From Gaeumannomyces sp. JS-464 (taxonomy: Eukaryota > Ascomycota > Sordariomycetes > Magnaporthales > Magnaporthaceae), in contig NGZR01000001.1 of NCBI GenBank assembly GCA_002197995.1, positions 1,364,001-1,428,000 on the forward strand: a stretch of DNA of 64,000 nt, given 5' to 3'. Numbering within the stretch: the first letter of the stretch is position 1; each line of letters opens with the position of its first letter. The notes beneath the pieces were generated by a model. It saw only the letters and a program-made list of their open reading frames with translations, had not been told where the DNA came from and ran no database searches. This document shows, piece by piece, positions 21,756 through 34,142 of the stretch. The translations under genes were made by a program, and so were the position numbers.

Positions 21756-22975
21756 GGCCCAGATGCATCTCTTTTCTCCTGACTCTGCGTTAGAGCTTAG
21801 TAAACCCACTCCCTGTTTCTTCCCTGCGCAATTACTTTCTTTTTCTTTCTTTTTCCCCCTTTTGGGAGGAGGTTTAGCGGGCTATAAATGCGTTGGCGCT
21901 TGTGAATTATCATTGTGGCTATTTCTACCCGATCCACGCCTTGATCCACGACCCACTTGACCTTGCCCTGCTTCCATCGTGTCTGGTGTGTTCGGCGATG
22001 TTACCAACTAGCCATCATACTGAGTCCGGTGTCTGTGAGGTGAAATTCCATACACCCGTCGTTACCCAGCCGGTATTGTAGCAATTAGTCCTTTTACAAG
22101 CGGATGGTTTGTCTCGTTAACAGGCAGCGTTTTCCCGCTTGAACAGGTGCCCGGCACATAATCAACACCTTCGCTTTCAAGATAACAACTAGATAGCTAG
22201 GTACCTATTTAGGTACTTAAATGGGAGGACCTACCTGATCACCTGTGTGATACATAGGTACCTAGGTATGCTTGCATGTGGTTCGGCGAGTTGGGCCCGG
22301 GAGTCCGGTACACTACTGGGAAGGCTAGAATTTGGGACGTTCTATTGGATCAATGAAGCATGATTTGCCCAACCTAGCCCCTCAGGTGCCCGTCAGTTGG
22401 CCCGAAAAGAGAACAATTTCTTGGATTTATCCTGGAAAAAATACGTGGTTGGTCGAGAAGAGGAAAATCAACGGCAAGGGTCTCATGGTACTTACATGGA
22501 AGAAGAACCGCCTGCCCCACACCTGAAGCAATCACACGCCCACGCTGCCACCAGCCCTCGCCGGTGCTGGACCACCAGAAACAAACATTGCTCAAATCTA
22601 CATACAATGTGCCGAAATGTGGTGGATAAGTACCTGGTACCTAGAGGTAGGTACCTACCTATTTTTAGACCACCAGCTCGAGCCCCAGTCTCAGGTATGT
22701 AGATGCACCACTGAAGCATCAGGTACCCCACCCACCACCTCCTTCCTCCAGTTAAAACATGAAAGTGCAGCGTAAGCGCTCCAAGGCTGGAGCACCCCGC
22801 CACACCTCCCTCAGCTTCTCTCCCCTCTTCGCTCTCCAATCTAGACTTCCATGACACTCCATGTTCATCTTCATGCTCTTTTAACTTCGCGTTTCAATCG
22901 TGTCCCAGTTGCTGTCATCACACGATGTCGCTTTGGGAATAAGTATCTGACAGTGCATCAAACTCCGCATTCGCA
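21756..22975. other. Intergenic between the tandem amidase-like genes
   Basis: It contains several copies of the palindromic ACCTAGGT motif (22195-22265 and 22640-22662). It must hold the promoter of the second paralogue. No gene seen. Confidence 0.5.
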
Positions 22976-25266
22976 ATGAAGATAGCATGTCTTCAGTTCG
23001 CGCCCCAGGTTGGAGACGTTGACTTCAACCTCACCCGCGCGGACGCCGTTTTGGCAAAAGCACGAGAAGAAGAACTTGATGGTCTGGACATACTCGTTCT
23101 ACCCGAGCTGTCCTTTACCGGTAGGCTACCCCCGATACTCCTTTAGTTATGGAACCATCTTAAATCCATCTTAAATCCATCCCTGGCTTATTCGCGCAAC
23201 TTCTCCCTCATATGCTGCTACGGCGTATATTTTTCACCATGCCATATGAGGATACTAACTCGAAGATGAACCGCTGAGTAGGCTACCACTTCAAATCTCT
23301 ACAAGAAATCTCCCCGTACCTTGAACCCGCCGGTTCGGGCATCAGTGCCCTCTGGGCTCGAACAACAGCCCTGAAGTTGGACTGCAATGTAGTGCTGGCT
23401 ACCCAGAGAAGATAGACGTGAGGCCGATGTGGCCGACGTCTCCAGAGTATTACAACTCGTCCATTCTGATCAACGGCGACGGCGAAACGGTTGCGAACTA
23501 CAGAAAAACATTTCTGTGCTACGTCGATGAAAAATGGGCCCTTGAGGGCAAGGATGGATTCTTCGACAGTTGGGTATCTGGGCTTGGGAATATTGCCGTG
23601 GGACTTGGCTCTGACCTGAAGTGAGTGCCCAGTTCCTATGATCAACATCTCTCAGAAATCTAATCCGTCACAGCCCGTACAGCTTGAAGCCATGGTTGCG
23701 TTCGAATTCGCATTCCATATTTTGCATGTCGAATGCAATCTGGTCATAATATCAATGGCCTGGCCGACAAGCGAAGACAGTCGGCATTACAGCCGTATGC
23801 CTCAACAGCCAGACTTGGACGTTGTTGGGTACTGGGTTTCACGGCTGGAGCCGCTGATCAGAGCAGAGAAAGAAGAAGAGGTTATCGTTGTTTTCTGCAA
23901 CCGAACTGGAACCGAGGGGGACATGACGTACGCAGGAAGTAGCGCTGTCATTGGTATCAAGGGCGGCGAGGTCTGCGTCTACGGTCTTCTCGGGCGTGGT
24001 GTGAAGGAGCTGCTGGTTGTCGATACGGATTTACCGGCATGTGCGAAGCTAGTCCAACGAGCAGAGCCCGACGACGCCAGCGCAGAGGCAGGTGTTGATT
24101 CCAATGGGGATCACCCACCTCTTCTCCCCAGCCGGCCCCCCGCGCCACCGCCTCCCGAAAACATCAAACCCCCGAGTGCTGCGAACCCGGGTCGGCGGAC
24201 CCCATCGCCCCCGGAAGAGCGAAAAGAAACTCAAACGCATTCCCTAGGACATGACGGCTGCGGCCACCCAGATCCATCACTGGGCATACAGCTAACTCGG
24301 AACGTTGACGTTCGATCCCACACTGCCACCGAGAAACGGTCCAGCGCAGCACCCATCACAACCTCTGGTAACCCAATCAGCCCAAGGATCAAGGCGCTGT
24401 CGCCCAGGATCGAGATACCGAATAGTGCATTCCACTCGAATCCTTTATCGGCCTCGGGCACCCAAGAATCAGAGTCGGTCAGGGTGTTAGAAAGAGGAAG
24501 CCCCAATGTTGAAACCCCAACAGCCCCAAGCCCAACACCCCCTCACCTGCGACCAAAGTTACTGTTACCGACAACAGATGCTGAATTCAGGCATGTTTTA
24601 ACACCCTATCCAGGGATGGGGGAGAACTACGACCAATATGACGACGACAAGGGCAGCATGCGGGCAAGGCCTTTTATCTACGACGGGAGCGTCACTGTGA
24701 CGACCGATATCCTGACCCCCTCGACACCGTACCTTGAATTCGCTCGTGAGAATTCCTCACAAGACTCGAAGTTTTTCGGAATGTCGTTCCCGCAGACGCT
24801 GTGCACTCCTGCCATGTCCGGCCAACCCGGAAACTACGGCCATTCAGTCTCAAGACTGAGCAGCAAAGCCGTCACCAAGCCAATGCAGAGCTCAGGCCAC
24901 ATGCCTCCTCGACCTTTTCGATCGCCAGCCTCGAGCAACACGCCTCCACAGGGAAACAAAGAGAGCCCCAAGAAAGTCAGAACACCGACTCCTATTGAGC
25001 CGCGACCACCTACAGTTGTTTTCCCAACCTCTACCGCGAATCGATACCGTGGCCCCGCGGTGCAAGCTGTCGGATCCAATACGGGCAAGACGCAGAGCAC
25101 GGCCCCGCCCCATGATCGAGTGCAAGCACTCACGCATCGACCCGCGCCTCAAACCAAGCATGTTCAGTCTCCTGTTCCCAAGAAGGGCGATATAACGATC
25201 AGCTCCAGCGGATCCTCCTTGGTAGATACTTCACAAGAAGGAGACATGGGCCTGGGGTCTAGTTAG
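22976..25266 (+). CDS. Nta1-type carbon-nitrogen hydrolase paralogue B, catalytic Cys missing
   Basis: Same exon plan as paralogue A: 22976-23120 (145 bp in both), 23282-23620 and 23674-25266, with introns at the same codons. It starts MKIACLQFAPQVGDVDFNLT. The Glu ('LPELSFTG') and Lys ('YRKTFL') of the nitrilase triad are present, but the Cys position reads 'VGLGSDLNPY', with Gly. Frame is lost at about 23398 (one base missing before 'GYPEKID') and at about 23693 (one base missing after 'NPYSLKPW'); both are single-base changes in short runs. The C-terminus is Pro/Ser-rich without the 'IPRPSS' repeats. An Arg-rich open frame at 25380-25672 ('SRRSYRDIRIRDHNPKVRSR') may be a further exon. Head-to-tail arrangement shows gene duplication. 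If the Cys loss is real, it is a pseudoenzyme. Confidence 0.75.
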
Positions 25267-25667
25267 GCGTGAACAACCTCACGGTAGGTCGCGAGGCTTT
25301 GTTCTTATTGCTACAAGCCCCACCGCATTTACCGCGATTTCATGACACGATGAGCAATGATCACGAACGCTGACACACAGCCAAAAACAGAATCACGGGG
25401 CCCAGGAAAGCGGCAGATTCCAGGAACCGCCCATAACCTCCAGACCCACGAGCCGACGGTCCTACCGTGATATCAGGATTAGAGATCACAACCCGAAAGT
25501 CAGAAGTCGATCGCTTGATAGGGCCGGTTTCAACTCTCACCGGGCGTGCGCTACCAAACGTGGTGGACGATACACCACCCTCAATCGGGAAACCTCCATA
25601 GCGCGACTGCAAACAAATATGGAGATCGAGGTGGATGCTCCGTTAGCCCGGGTCCTCAACCCAAGAG

Positions 25668-25772
25668 TTAAAAAATAAAAAATAAAAAATAAAAAATAAA
25701 AAATAAAAAAAATAAAAATAAAATAAAAATAAATAAAAAATAAAAATAAAAATAAAAATAAAAATAAAAAGC
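25668..25772 (+). repeat. A-rich low-complexity tract (TAAAAA)n
   Basis: About 105 bp of repeated AAAATAAAAA units with 5-7 nt spacing. It follows the possible 3' exon of amidase paralogue B. Confidence 0.9.
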
Positions 25773-26057
25773 GCGGATGCACCCCCTCTTTTTCTTTGTT
25801 CTCTTTCCTCTCGCTTCGTTTCGTTTCTCTTTTCTTCGTTTGATCCGTTTCCCCAATTTTCTTCTTCTCCTATCTTTATTGTCATAGATAGGTACTTATC
25901 GTAGTTCTTTTACTATCAGTTTATCGCCTTCCGAGTGTCAGGTGCAGATGCGCCAATACAACTGGTGCGTGGGAATGATGATGTCAATTAGGTACTGCCG
26001 TGCTAGCGTCAATGCCCTGGTCTACTGATCGTGGCGGTTGATGGAGGCACATGTCAA
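25773..26057. other. Intergenic, no gene seen
   Basis: Pyrimidine-rich first third, otherwise unremarkable. Confidence 0.4.
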
Positions 26058-26285
26058 GGCACGTACCTACCTACCTACCTAGGTAGGTACTTACCTGGTA
26101 GGTGGTAGGCATGGATACACACAATGGCGCAGGAGCGGTCGTCCCCTTTTGTTGCACATGGACCAGAAGCCCGCTTTCCCATTGTACGGGAAGGCCTAGG
26201 TCCCTGTACGTAGGTACCTACCTACCTACCTAGGTACCTATTACGTACCTACCTGGATAGGTAGGTAGGTAGGTAGCTTAGTTCA
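26058..26285. repeat. Cluster of ACCT/AGGT palindromic microsatellites
   Basis: Two dense blocks (26060-26103 and 26205-26278) are made of ACCT and AGGT tetramers that meet head-to-head, giving palindromes such as TACCTACCTAGGTAGGTA. Smaller copies recur only in intergenic DNA: 8586, 17163, 17830, 22195, 22645, 26980, 39470, 39602, 54100 and 58660. They could fold into short hairpins. Confidence 0.9.
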
Positions 26286-28413
26286 TAATCTAAGAAGATT
26301 CAATCAAGTAAATTCATGCGCTGTTTGCTGAGGTACCTACCTTCTCAACACGCTCATAGTAGGTGTTTTTTCGACTCTGCCGACGACGAACGGAACGCGA
26401 AGAATATTACAGGATACTTAACCGTTCTAGATATGTGCATCATTGACTTGTTGGGGATCCGTTTGGGCGGGGGTAGAGCTGACACCTTGCCTTGCTCAGA
26501 ATTGGGTGCGCATTAGGGACACATACATATACCTCGACGCTCCGCCCGAGGTTCGCAGCGCCCGGGCGCGAGCTTGCGCAGGGAGACGGGCTGGCGGGTC
26601 GAACAAGAACAGACGGTGCCCCTTTTCCCTGCGTGCGTTCCGGAAAGCTGCCAAATGCCTCTGGCGGCTCTCGGTTGGCGACATTGATCTGTCGTTCGTA
26701 TGACGGTAATCACAGGGGCATTAGCGTGCCGATGTTAGATGCCGATGTTAGACAGCCGCCGCGGCCTTGCCCAAGCAAGCAAGGCCTGGGCGGTTGTTCG
26801 GTCGAACTGTCACCACTTCAGCAGTCGGTGTTTCAGGCCCGTCACCATTGCGTGTGCGACTGGCGACGAGGCCTTGGTCCGTGATTCTGGAGTCAACCAC
26901 CAAACGTTGACACAATGCACCAGAGACCAGTGTGAGGAGCGCAGGAGGCCGCTTGGTTTGCTCAGTGCGTGTACCTACCTACCTCTAGGTACCTATGTAA
27001 ATTATTGTCATGGAGATCCTTGCGTCGGTCCCACCTAGAGTCCAGAGAGCGAGAGCTTGGAGGAGCGTGAGGAGGTCCCACGGGCCCACAGCACATCTCC
27101 ACCACGACTCGCACAGCTACCTACCAGATACCAGCTCGCGCCGTTGCTCTTGGGTTTGTTGACTTCCGGATGCTGGGATGTGTTTTTTTTTTTTTTTTTT
27201 TTTTTTTCTCCTCACTGGATCGCATTGCAACCCGTTCATTGTTCATGCCCGTGCCCGGATTTTCTTCCCGTCATTTGTAATTTCTCTGCCTGTGTCTCCT
27301 CTCTCCCGTCCGCGTGCCCCGTCCCCGCCCTGCATTGTCTTCCCGCAAGACCAGTTCAGGACGCGACCACCGTGCCGCACAGAGGGCGTTGGTGCATTCC
27401 GGCTTCGATGACATGTCTATCCATTCCTTGATGGGGTGGCTTGTCTTCGATTTGGATGGGGCAAACAGCATAATCGTAATAATATCTGGCCTTCTTTGTC
27501 CTCCATTCCTGGAGCTACATTAATTTGTTTGCGTCACTCTCTCTGTCTCGTTTTTGCCTGCGCCCTCTTTTCCCTCCCGCCAGCACATCCCCGTTTGTTT
27601 ACACCGGGTCTCTCACTGCAATTTGTTTGGTCGCCCCGTGGAATAATTTCCTCTCCGGACCCTCAAAGCTGCGCGGTTACCCACCCACCAAAACAGAACC
27701 ACTGGACCCACCACAACCAGCCATCGCCTGTCCAGGCAGGCCGACGCACACGCACAGCATCGGGCAGAGAGCAAGCACGCAGCTTGCCGTGCTAGCTGCA
27801 GCACCACCCACCACATATCCACCGCGCCACCGCACCCTCCCTCAGCCAGGCCTTGGTCGCGTCTGCTGTCTTTGAAGCCCCAGGGCACCGCTGGACGTAA
27901 ACATTCCAGCCTCGCCAGCCCGACAGGACCGCCCACCCACAAAAACAACCTACGGCCCGGCCTCAACGCGGCTCCTCGTGCTCCGCGATCGCCTCCCGTC
28001 GTCACTCTCGTTGCCTTAATATTCTTCCTCTCCTTTGGTCGCTTTCGAGATCTTCATTTCAACATCGCCCGGCATATTTCATCTACGAACCAGCCGGGCC
28101 TGCGTTCCACTAGTCCAGCTGCAGGTATCTCGGAGGTCGACCACATCCTGGGTAGAGGCACCTACCTAGCGGCCTACCTGGCTCGGAGCCGGCTTATTTG
28201 GGGTGGGGATAACTAAAAACAAAAACAACCAGGGGAAACGAGGGAGAGCTCCGCGCCAGATCTCGTTCGCTGGGCTCCTGGCGCAAATCGCTACTTTCTG
28301 TCCCCTTATTTTTCTTCTTCTTTTTCCTTCCCAAGCCCCCAATACCAGACAAGTCGCATGCTTTTTATGCTCTAGTAGCTTCCTGGGCGCAGCAAGAGGC
28401 CGATTCGTCCACG
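26286..28413. other. Intergenic and long 5' region of the ApsA gene
   Basis: It holds a 25-nt T run (27183-27207) and CT-rich stretches from about 27530 to 28370, typical of promoters and 5' leaders of filamentous fungi. No coding gene is supported. Acceptor-like and donor-like sites near 28120-28140 leave room for an intron in the leader. Confidence 0.45.
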
Positions 28414-31400
28414 ATGGCGAACTCAATGGCCTCTCCTCGACCCTCCGGGGTGGGAGGAGGCGACGACCCCTTCGTGTCTGTGGCGAACCCACCCAGCACC
28501 GCCAGGCATCTTCGCTATTCCACCCTCGATCCGCAGATATTCTCCTTTGGCCCTGGAACCTCCGCAGAGCAGGCAAAGCGAGCCCTCCAGGCTCATTTGC
28601 TCGAGACAAATAGCAAACTGGAAGAAGTGGGTAAGTCTGGCACCGCGCTGGTCGAACACCGCAGGCAGATCGAGGAGCAGATGAAAGAGGTGGAGCAGCT
28701 CCAAGCCGAAGAGGAGGTGCCGCCTGAACTCAAGAAAACGCTCGTAAATCTCGAGCGGGACTATAGCGAGGTGACCAGAGAGACCTCCAGGACCTTGCTT
28801 CCCAAGCAGAGGATACCAAGCAACGAGGCTGCTGCCGGCTCGCCGTTCGCCCCCGAAGGAAAGGGCGGCAGGGTATGTGCACCGCCCTCTTGCTGCCTCG
28901 GAGAAACTCGCGATACAAAATGTACTGACCTCCTTCCCAGCGCTCTGTGAGTCCGTCCAAGTTTGAAAGCCAAGCTACGGGCTCTCCGACCAAGCTGAGC
29001 GTGCCAAACCGCAAGTTGCGCAACCAACCGGCGAATCGAATCCACGATATCGAGTTCGCGGCCGAGATCAGCACGTCTCTTATATCCCAAGTCCGTAACC
29101 TGCAGTCGCTGCTTGCCGAACGGGATGAGGAGCTCAGGGACATCAAGCTGGAGAAATCAAGGCTTGAGCTTGATGCCGAGAACTTCCAACAGCGTGTCAA
29201 GAGCCTGGACGAGAACGAGCACCGCTACAAGGATGAGAACTGGAATCTTGAGACGCAGTTACACGAGCTCATAGCTTCGCAGAAGGAGGCGTCCGAACGC
29301 GAGAAAAAGTTGACTCAGGCCCTCAACGTCTTGCAGGCCGAGAAGAACTCGACGCAGAGAGAGCTGGATGAGATCAAGGTGACACACTCGAAGCTCGTAG
29401 ACGAGCACGCTGCCACCGTCAAACACCATGACATTGAGCTGGGCACCGTCAAGCGCAACATGGTCATGGCCGAGAGCGAGAGATCTGCCATGCAGCGCAA
29501 AATCGAGGATCTCACAAGCCAGAATCAGGAACTCGCCAAGGCCTTCTCTACCCAGAGAGGGAGGACGCTGGAGCGAGATGTCAATCTGGGAATGAGCGAC
29601 GAGGACTTCGAAACGGCGACTGACAACGCCACTCCTGAGCACTCGCCCCCGCCTTCGCCCGTAAAAGGCACGCCGCGTCACCCCATGCTGGAGTCCGAAA
29701 CGCTCAAGACATCTCTGCACCACGCGCAGCGAACCATTCAAAGCCTGAGGGCCAACAACCACCGCGAGAAGACCGAGAAGCTGGAGCTGAAGCGCATCGT
29801 CCAGGATCTCCGCGACGAGATGGAGCGCATGCGAGGCGACCCGTCCAACAACTCGACTCGCCGCAACCGCAAGGTGGACTCTCGCGAGTTCAAGAAACCC
29901 CTGAAGCCGGGCCAGCTCGGCGGGGTTCGTGCCAGCCGCAGTGACATCTACCTCGACGACCCCGACTGGGAGGATCAAGCCGGCGAACACTCGAGCCCCA
30001 CCCGTGGGCCTGCCGAGCGCAATGTGCTGCCGACGACCGAAATGCCCGCAGTCCTAGAGTCCAGTGACCATTTCGAAACGGCGCACGAGACGAGCGACGG
30101 TGCGTTCGAGACGGCTAATGACGAGCGTGCGACCGAGACAGAGGACTTTCAGACCGGCGCCGAGGAGTTGAGCGACGACGACGCGGCTACGGAAACCGAG
30201 GGCGCGCCCACGGGCTTGGGCCGGTTGAGGCGTCCGCCTTCTCTGGGGCTGGCGCAGAGCCGGACCCGATACTCGTACCACAGCACAGCGTCCACTTCGG
30301 CGGACGAGGATGACTACTCGGTGTCCAGTGTCAAGACTCCCACCGCCCTGCCATCCCAGAAGATGCGCATCCGGCTCAGTCGCGGCACTCTCTCGTCCCG
30401 CCGCTCGCGACAAGCCAGCGAAGAGCCCGCGTTCCAGAGCAGTCCCGCCAGCTTCGCCACGAGCAGCGTGTCTGGTACGCCGCAGGCAGCCGGACAAAGC
30501 CTTTTTGCTGAGCTTGGAGACTTCGATGGGAGCGACGACGAGTCTCTGGTTGCAACTCCGAGCAGACGCAGCGTACGGTCCATGACCCCTGCCTCAATCG
30601 TGCAACGGAGGCGTTCGCCGCCTCCCGAGGTCCCCCCACTACCCAAGGTGGTCATGGTCGACAGTGGCATGATGACAGAGCCCGTGGAGGTTCGTCTGGT
30701 GTCGGACTCGCCTGACTCGCCTGACACCAGGGCAGTCTTCGGCGAGCGGCCGTTGTCCATGGACTCGGTTGTTGCCTCTCCACCAAAGGACCCTGGAATG
30801 TCGTGGTTGGAGATTAGGGACCAGGACGGCCAGCGCTCGCGACCCGTGTCTACCTCGACGTTTGCCTACAGCGACGCGGGCGCACAGCATGACCCCGATA
30901 TGGAAGAGGAGCTTGCCCAGTTCCCTTCCCCGCCCACATCACCTCCTCGAATTGGTGCTCTCCCCATTCCAATCCTGGCCCCGCCAGTCTCCCTCACCAT
31001 GTCCTACATACGGGCGGAGGCCGTCGAGCCAGTGGGCGAGCCCGGGGTCCTCCCGCCCACTCTCAGTATCTCGGGCATCCAGACGGAACACGTCGAGCCA
31101 GTTAGCGAGCCCGAAGTTCCGCCGTCTGCTCTCCGCTTGTCTGGACTTCAAATCGAGCATGTTGAGCCCGTCATCGAGCCTGCAGCTCCGTCGCCTGCTC
31201 TGATAATTTCAGCCATCCAGGCCGAGTGCGTTGAGCCAACCGCCGAGCCTGAGGCTGTTCCGCCGACCCCTATTTCTCTAAGCCTGTCGGCTATCCGGGT
31301 CGAAGATCTCGAGCCCCGCGCTGAACCCGTCGTCCTTGCTCCGCCTATCCGTTACAACATGTCCACAATCCAGGTCGCAGAAATAGAGCCAATCAGCGAG

Positions 31401-34142
31401 ACTGCGGAACCGCCCCCGGCGCCTCCAACGCTCGTGCTCTCCTCCATCCAGATGGAGCATGTTGAGCCTCGGCATGAGGCCGAGTCACCGGCAGTTCCCG
31501 CTCCTACTTTTAGCATTTCTACTATTGCTGCCGAAGAGGTCGTGCCCATCGCTGAGCCCGAACCGGAAGTTGGTACCTCGCCCGTGGGACTCCTAGCCGC
31601 CGTACCGACCAACGCCGAGTCCATCCCAGCCACCCTCGGGATCTCTGACATTCAGACGCAGTATGTGGCTCCGGTCCAGTTAGAACAGCTACGAGTGGCT
31701 CCTCCTGTTCCAGAGGCCCTGTCGTTCTCGGAGATACAAACCCAGGACGTGGTACCGATCGCCGAGGTCGCGGTGCCTCCCGTCCATCCAGTCCTTGCCC
31801 TATCCCAGATCCAGGGACAAGCTCTGGAGCCCCGCGCCGAGCCCGAGACTCCTGCGCCTATGCTCGCACTCTCGCCGATCCAGGCAGAGGGGTTGGAGCC
31901 GTCTGCCGAGCCCGAGATCATCTCGCCGACGTTTGCCTTCTCCCCGATTGTGGCGCAGGGCCTCGACCCTCGTGCCGAGCCCGATTTTCCAGCTCCTGCG
32001 CTGTCCATATCGGCAATCGCCGTGCAGCACGTCGAGCCTGTCAGCCCCACCGGGCCTCCGCTGCCCGGCCTGTCGCTATCTCGCATCTCGACTGAGCATG
32101 TGGAGCCGATTGAGCCCACCGGCCTCGGGCCTCTGGCTCCTCAGCTCGGCTACTCCGGCGTCGTCACATCGGTGGACACTCGTCCGGCTCATTCCCCAAG
32201 CCCGAAGCGTAATGGCTTCACGCTGGCCCGCGGCGAAGACACGCCTCGAACTCCCAGCAATGCCATTTTTGCGGTCGGCCGGGCCAAGGATAAGGGCAAG
32301 GCACCAGAGTCGCCGATCATTGCCGAGGATGAGACGCGCCAATCCCTCAGCGGCTCTCCCATCGCCGAAACCCCAGAGTCCCAAAGACCGCTCAAGGAAC
32401 TCTCGACTTACCCCAACGCCAAGCTTGTTCGGAGCAGGCTGCTCCGACGGCGGACCAAGGAGCTCAACGTCTCTGACAGCTGACGCTATCGACCACATCA
32501 TGCGCTCGAGGACCAAAGCCGGCAGCCCCGAAGCTGGGCACCGACGGAACGACTCTTTCGGCACTAGTGTAGGCACCCCTGGAACTGTGCGGGTGCGGCG
32601 CTCGCAGGAGAGCATCGGCAGCGTCATCCGGCACAAGATCAAGCCTGCAGATGGAGCTTTCGAAGCCGACATGGCGCCGCCGAGGCGGCCCGGGAGTGCG
32701 GCAAGCCGGGGCTCGTTCCAGGCCGCGGCGCTGCCACCCTTGCCATCCAACCACAAGCAGGCTATCGAGGCTGCGCGGAGCAACTCTTCGGGCGCCGGCG
32801 GAAGCGGCACCGTTGGCACCATGGGCCCGCCGCTGCTGCCGGCTTCAGCCTATCGCAACGCGTCGTTCCGGCCGCGCACCCCCAGCGGCCCCCACCGCTT
32901 TCACCTGTCTCAGCCACGTCCGGACGCGGCACGCCGACACCGAGGCCCGTCAGATCAAACTCGGCTCTTGGGACTACCGAGGTCTATCCTAGCCCCTCGC
33001 GGATCACGGCGCATAGCAGGCAGTCGTCGATCTCATCGTTTGCCTCGGAGGTGGATGCGCGGTTCAACATGCAGAACAGCATAGCGGGCCAGGACAGCCA
33101 CGGGTTCGGCCCTAACACGGATCCCCGCATGATCCAGGCCATCACGCAAACCATGATCGGCGAGTACCTGTGGAAGTACACGCGCAAGGCCGGGCGCGGC
33201 GAGATGTCGGAGAACCGCCACGCGCCGCTATTTCTGGTGCATCCCTACACCCGGACGCTGTACTGGAGCGACCGCGACCCGTCGTCGGCCGGCCGTTCGG
33301 AGCTGCGGACCAAGAGCGTGCCGATCGAGGCCGTCCGGGTGGTCACGGACGACAACCCCATGCCCCCGGGCCTACACCGCAAGAGCCTGGTCATCCTGTC
33401 CCCCGGCCGCACCATCAAGTTCACGTGCACCACAGGGCAGCGCCACGAGACGTGGTTCAATGCGCTCTCGTATCTGCTGCTCCGCACCGACGTCGAAGGG
33501 CAGGCCGACACCGAAGAGATTGCCGAGCACATCACGAGTGAGGATGTCGACGAATTCAACCCGCAGATGGGGCGGCGCCCAGTCATGGGAACTCGCGCGT
33601 CCACGGGAGCCCCGCCCTCGTTGTCGTCGTACAACTCGCGCACGACGCGCAACGAATCCCCGGCCATGGTAAACGTGTCTCTGGACGTGCCGACCTTGAT
33701 GCCATCGCCTCAAAAGAAGAAGGAGCAGCGGCCTTCGCTGGGGACGCTGAGCCGCCTGAGCGGCTACTGGCGATCGAGCCAGCTGGGAACTCTGCGGAGC
33801 AGGAGCGTCGGCGCCCATGAACGATCCATCTATGAGGCGAGCGAGGTGCATGACAGCGCCGAGGACCTCAGGGTCATGTACGAGGCACAAGACCGGGAGG
33901 CTGCGCGACTCGAGAACGTCCGAGCCTGCTGCGATGGTAGGCCACTCCGTTCTCTTCCTTCCCCAGACCTGAACATTGTGCACTTAGCTGACTGATTCTT
34001 TTGTCATCCAGGAAAACACGACGTCACTACTCTCACCAAACGAGGCAACCATGCCCAGCACAACCACCCGCACACCCACACGCACTCCGGTCAGCCGTCA
34101 ACCACGACAGCCCCCATGGGCACCGTCGGCTCTAGGGCCTAG
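28414..34142 (+). CDS. apsA: ApsA/Num1-like nuclear migration protein (cortical dynein anchor)
   Basis: Exons 28414-28872, 28941 to 33936, and 34012-34142, about 1860 residues. The N-terminal region is a coiled coil ('ISTSLISQVRNLQSLLAERD' and following heptads). The middle (about 31000-32160) has roughly 15 degenerate repeats of 25-30 residues with the core 'LSISAIQxEHVEPxxEPE'. The C-terminus has a PH domain ('GEYLWKYTRKAGRGEMSENR', 'HPYTRTLYWSDRDP', 'RHETWFNALSYLLLRT') followed by 'CCDGKHDVTTLTKRG'. This order is that of Aspergillus ApsA and yeast Num1, which sit at the cell cortex through the PH domain and anchor dynein and mitochondria. Two one-step frame breaks occur, near 32470 (CT repeat) and near 32890 (C5 where C6 restores the frame). 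Both look like undercalls. Confidence 0.9.

Noticed and set aside
31652..32822. Minus-strand open frames opposite the ApsA repeats
   Set aside because: They mirror the periodicity of the sense-strand repeats and have no family features.
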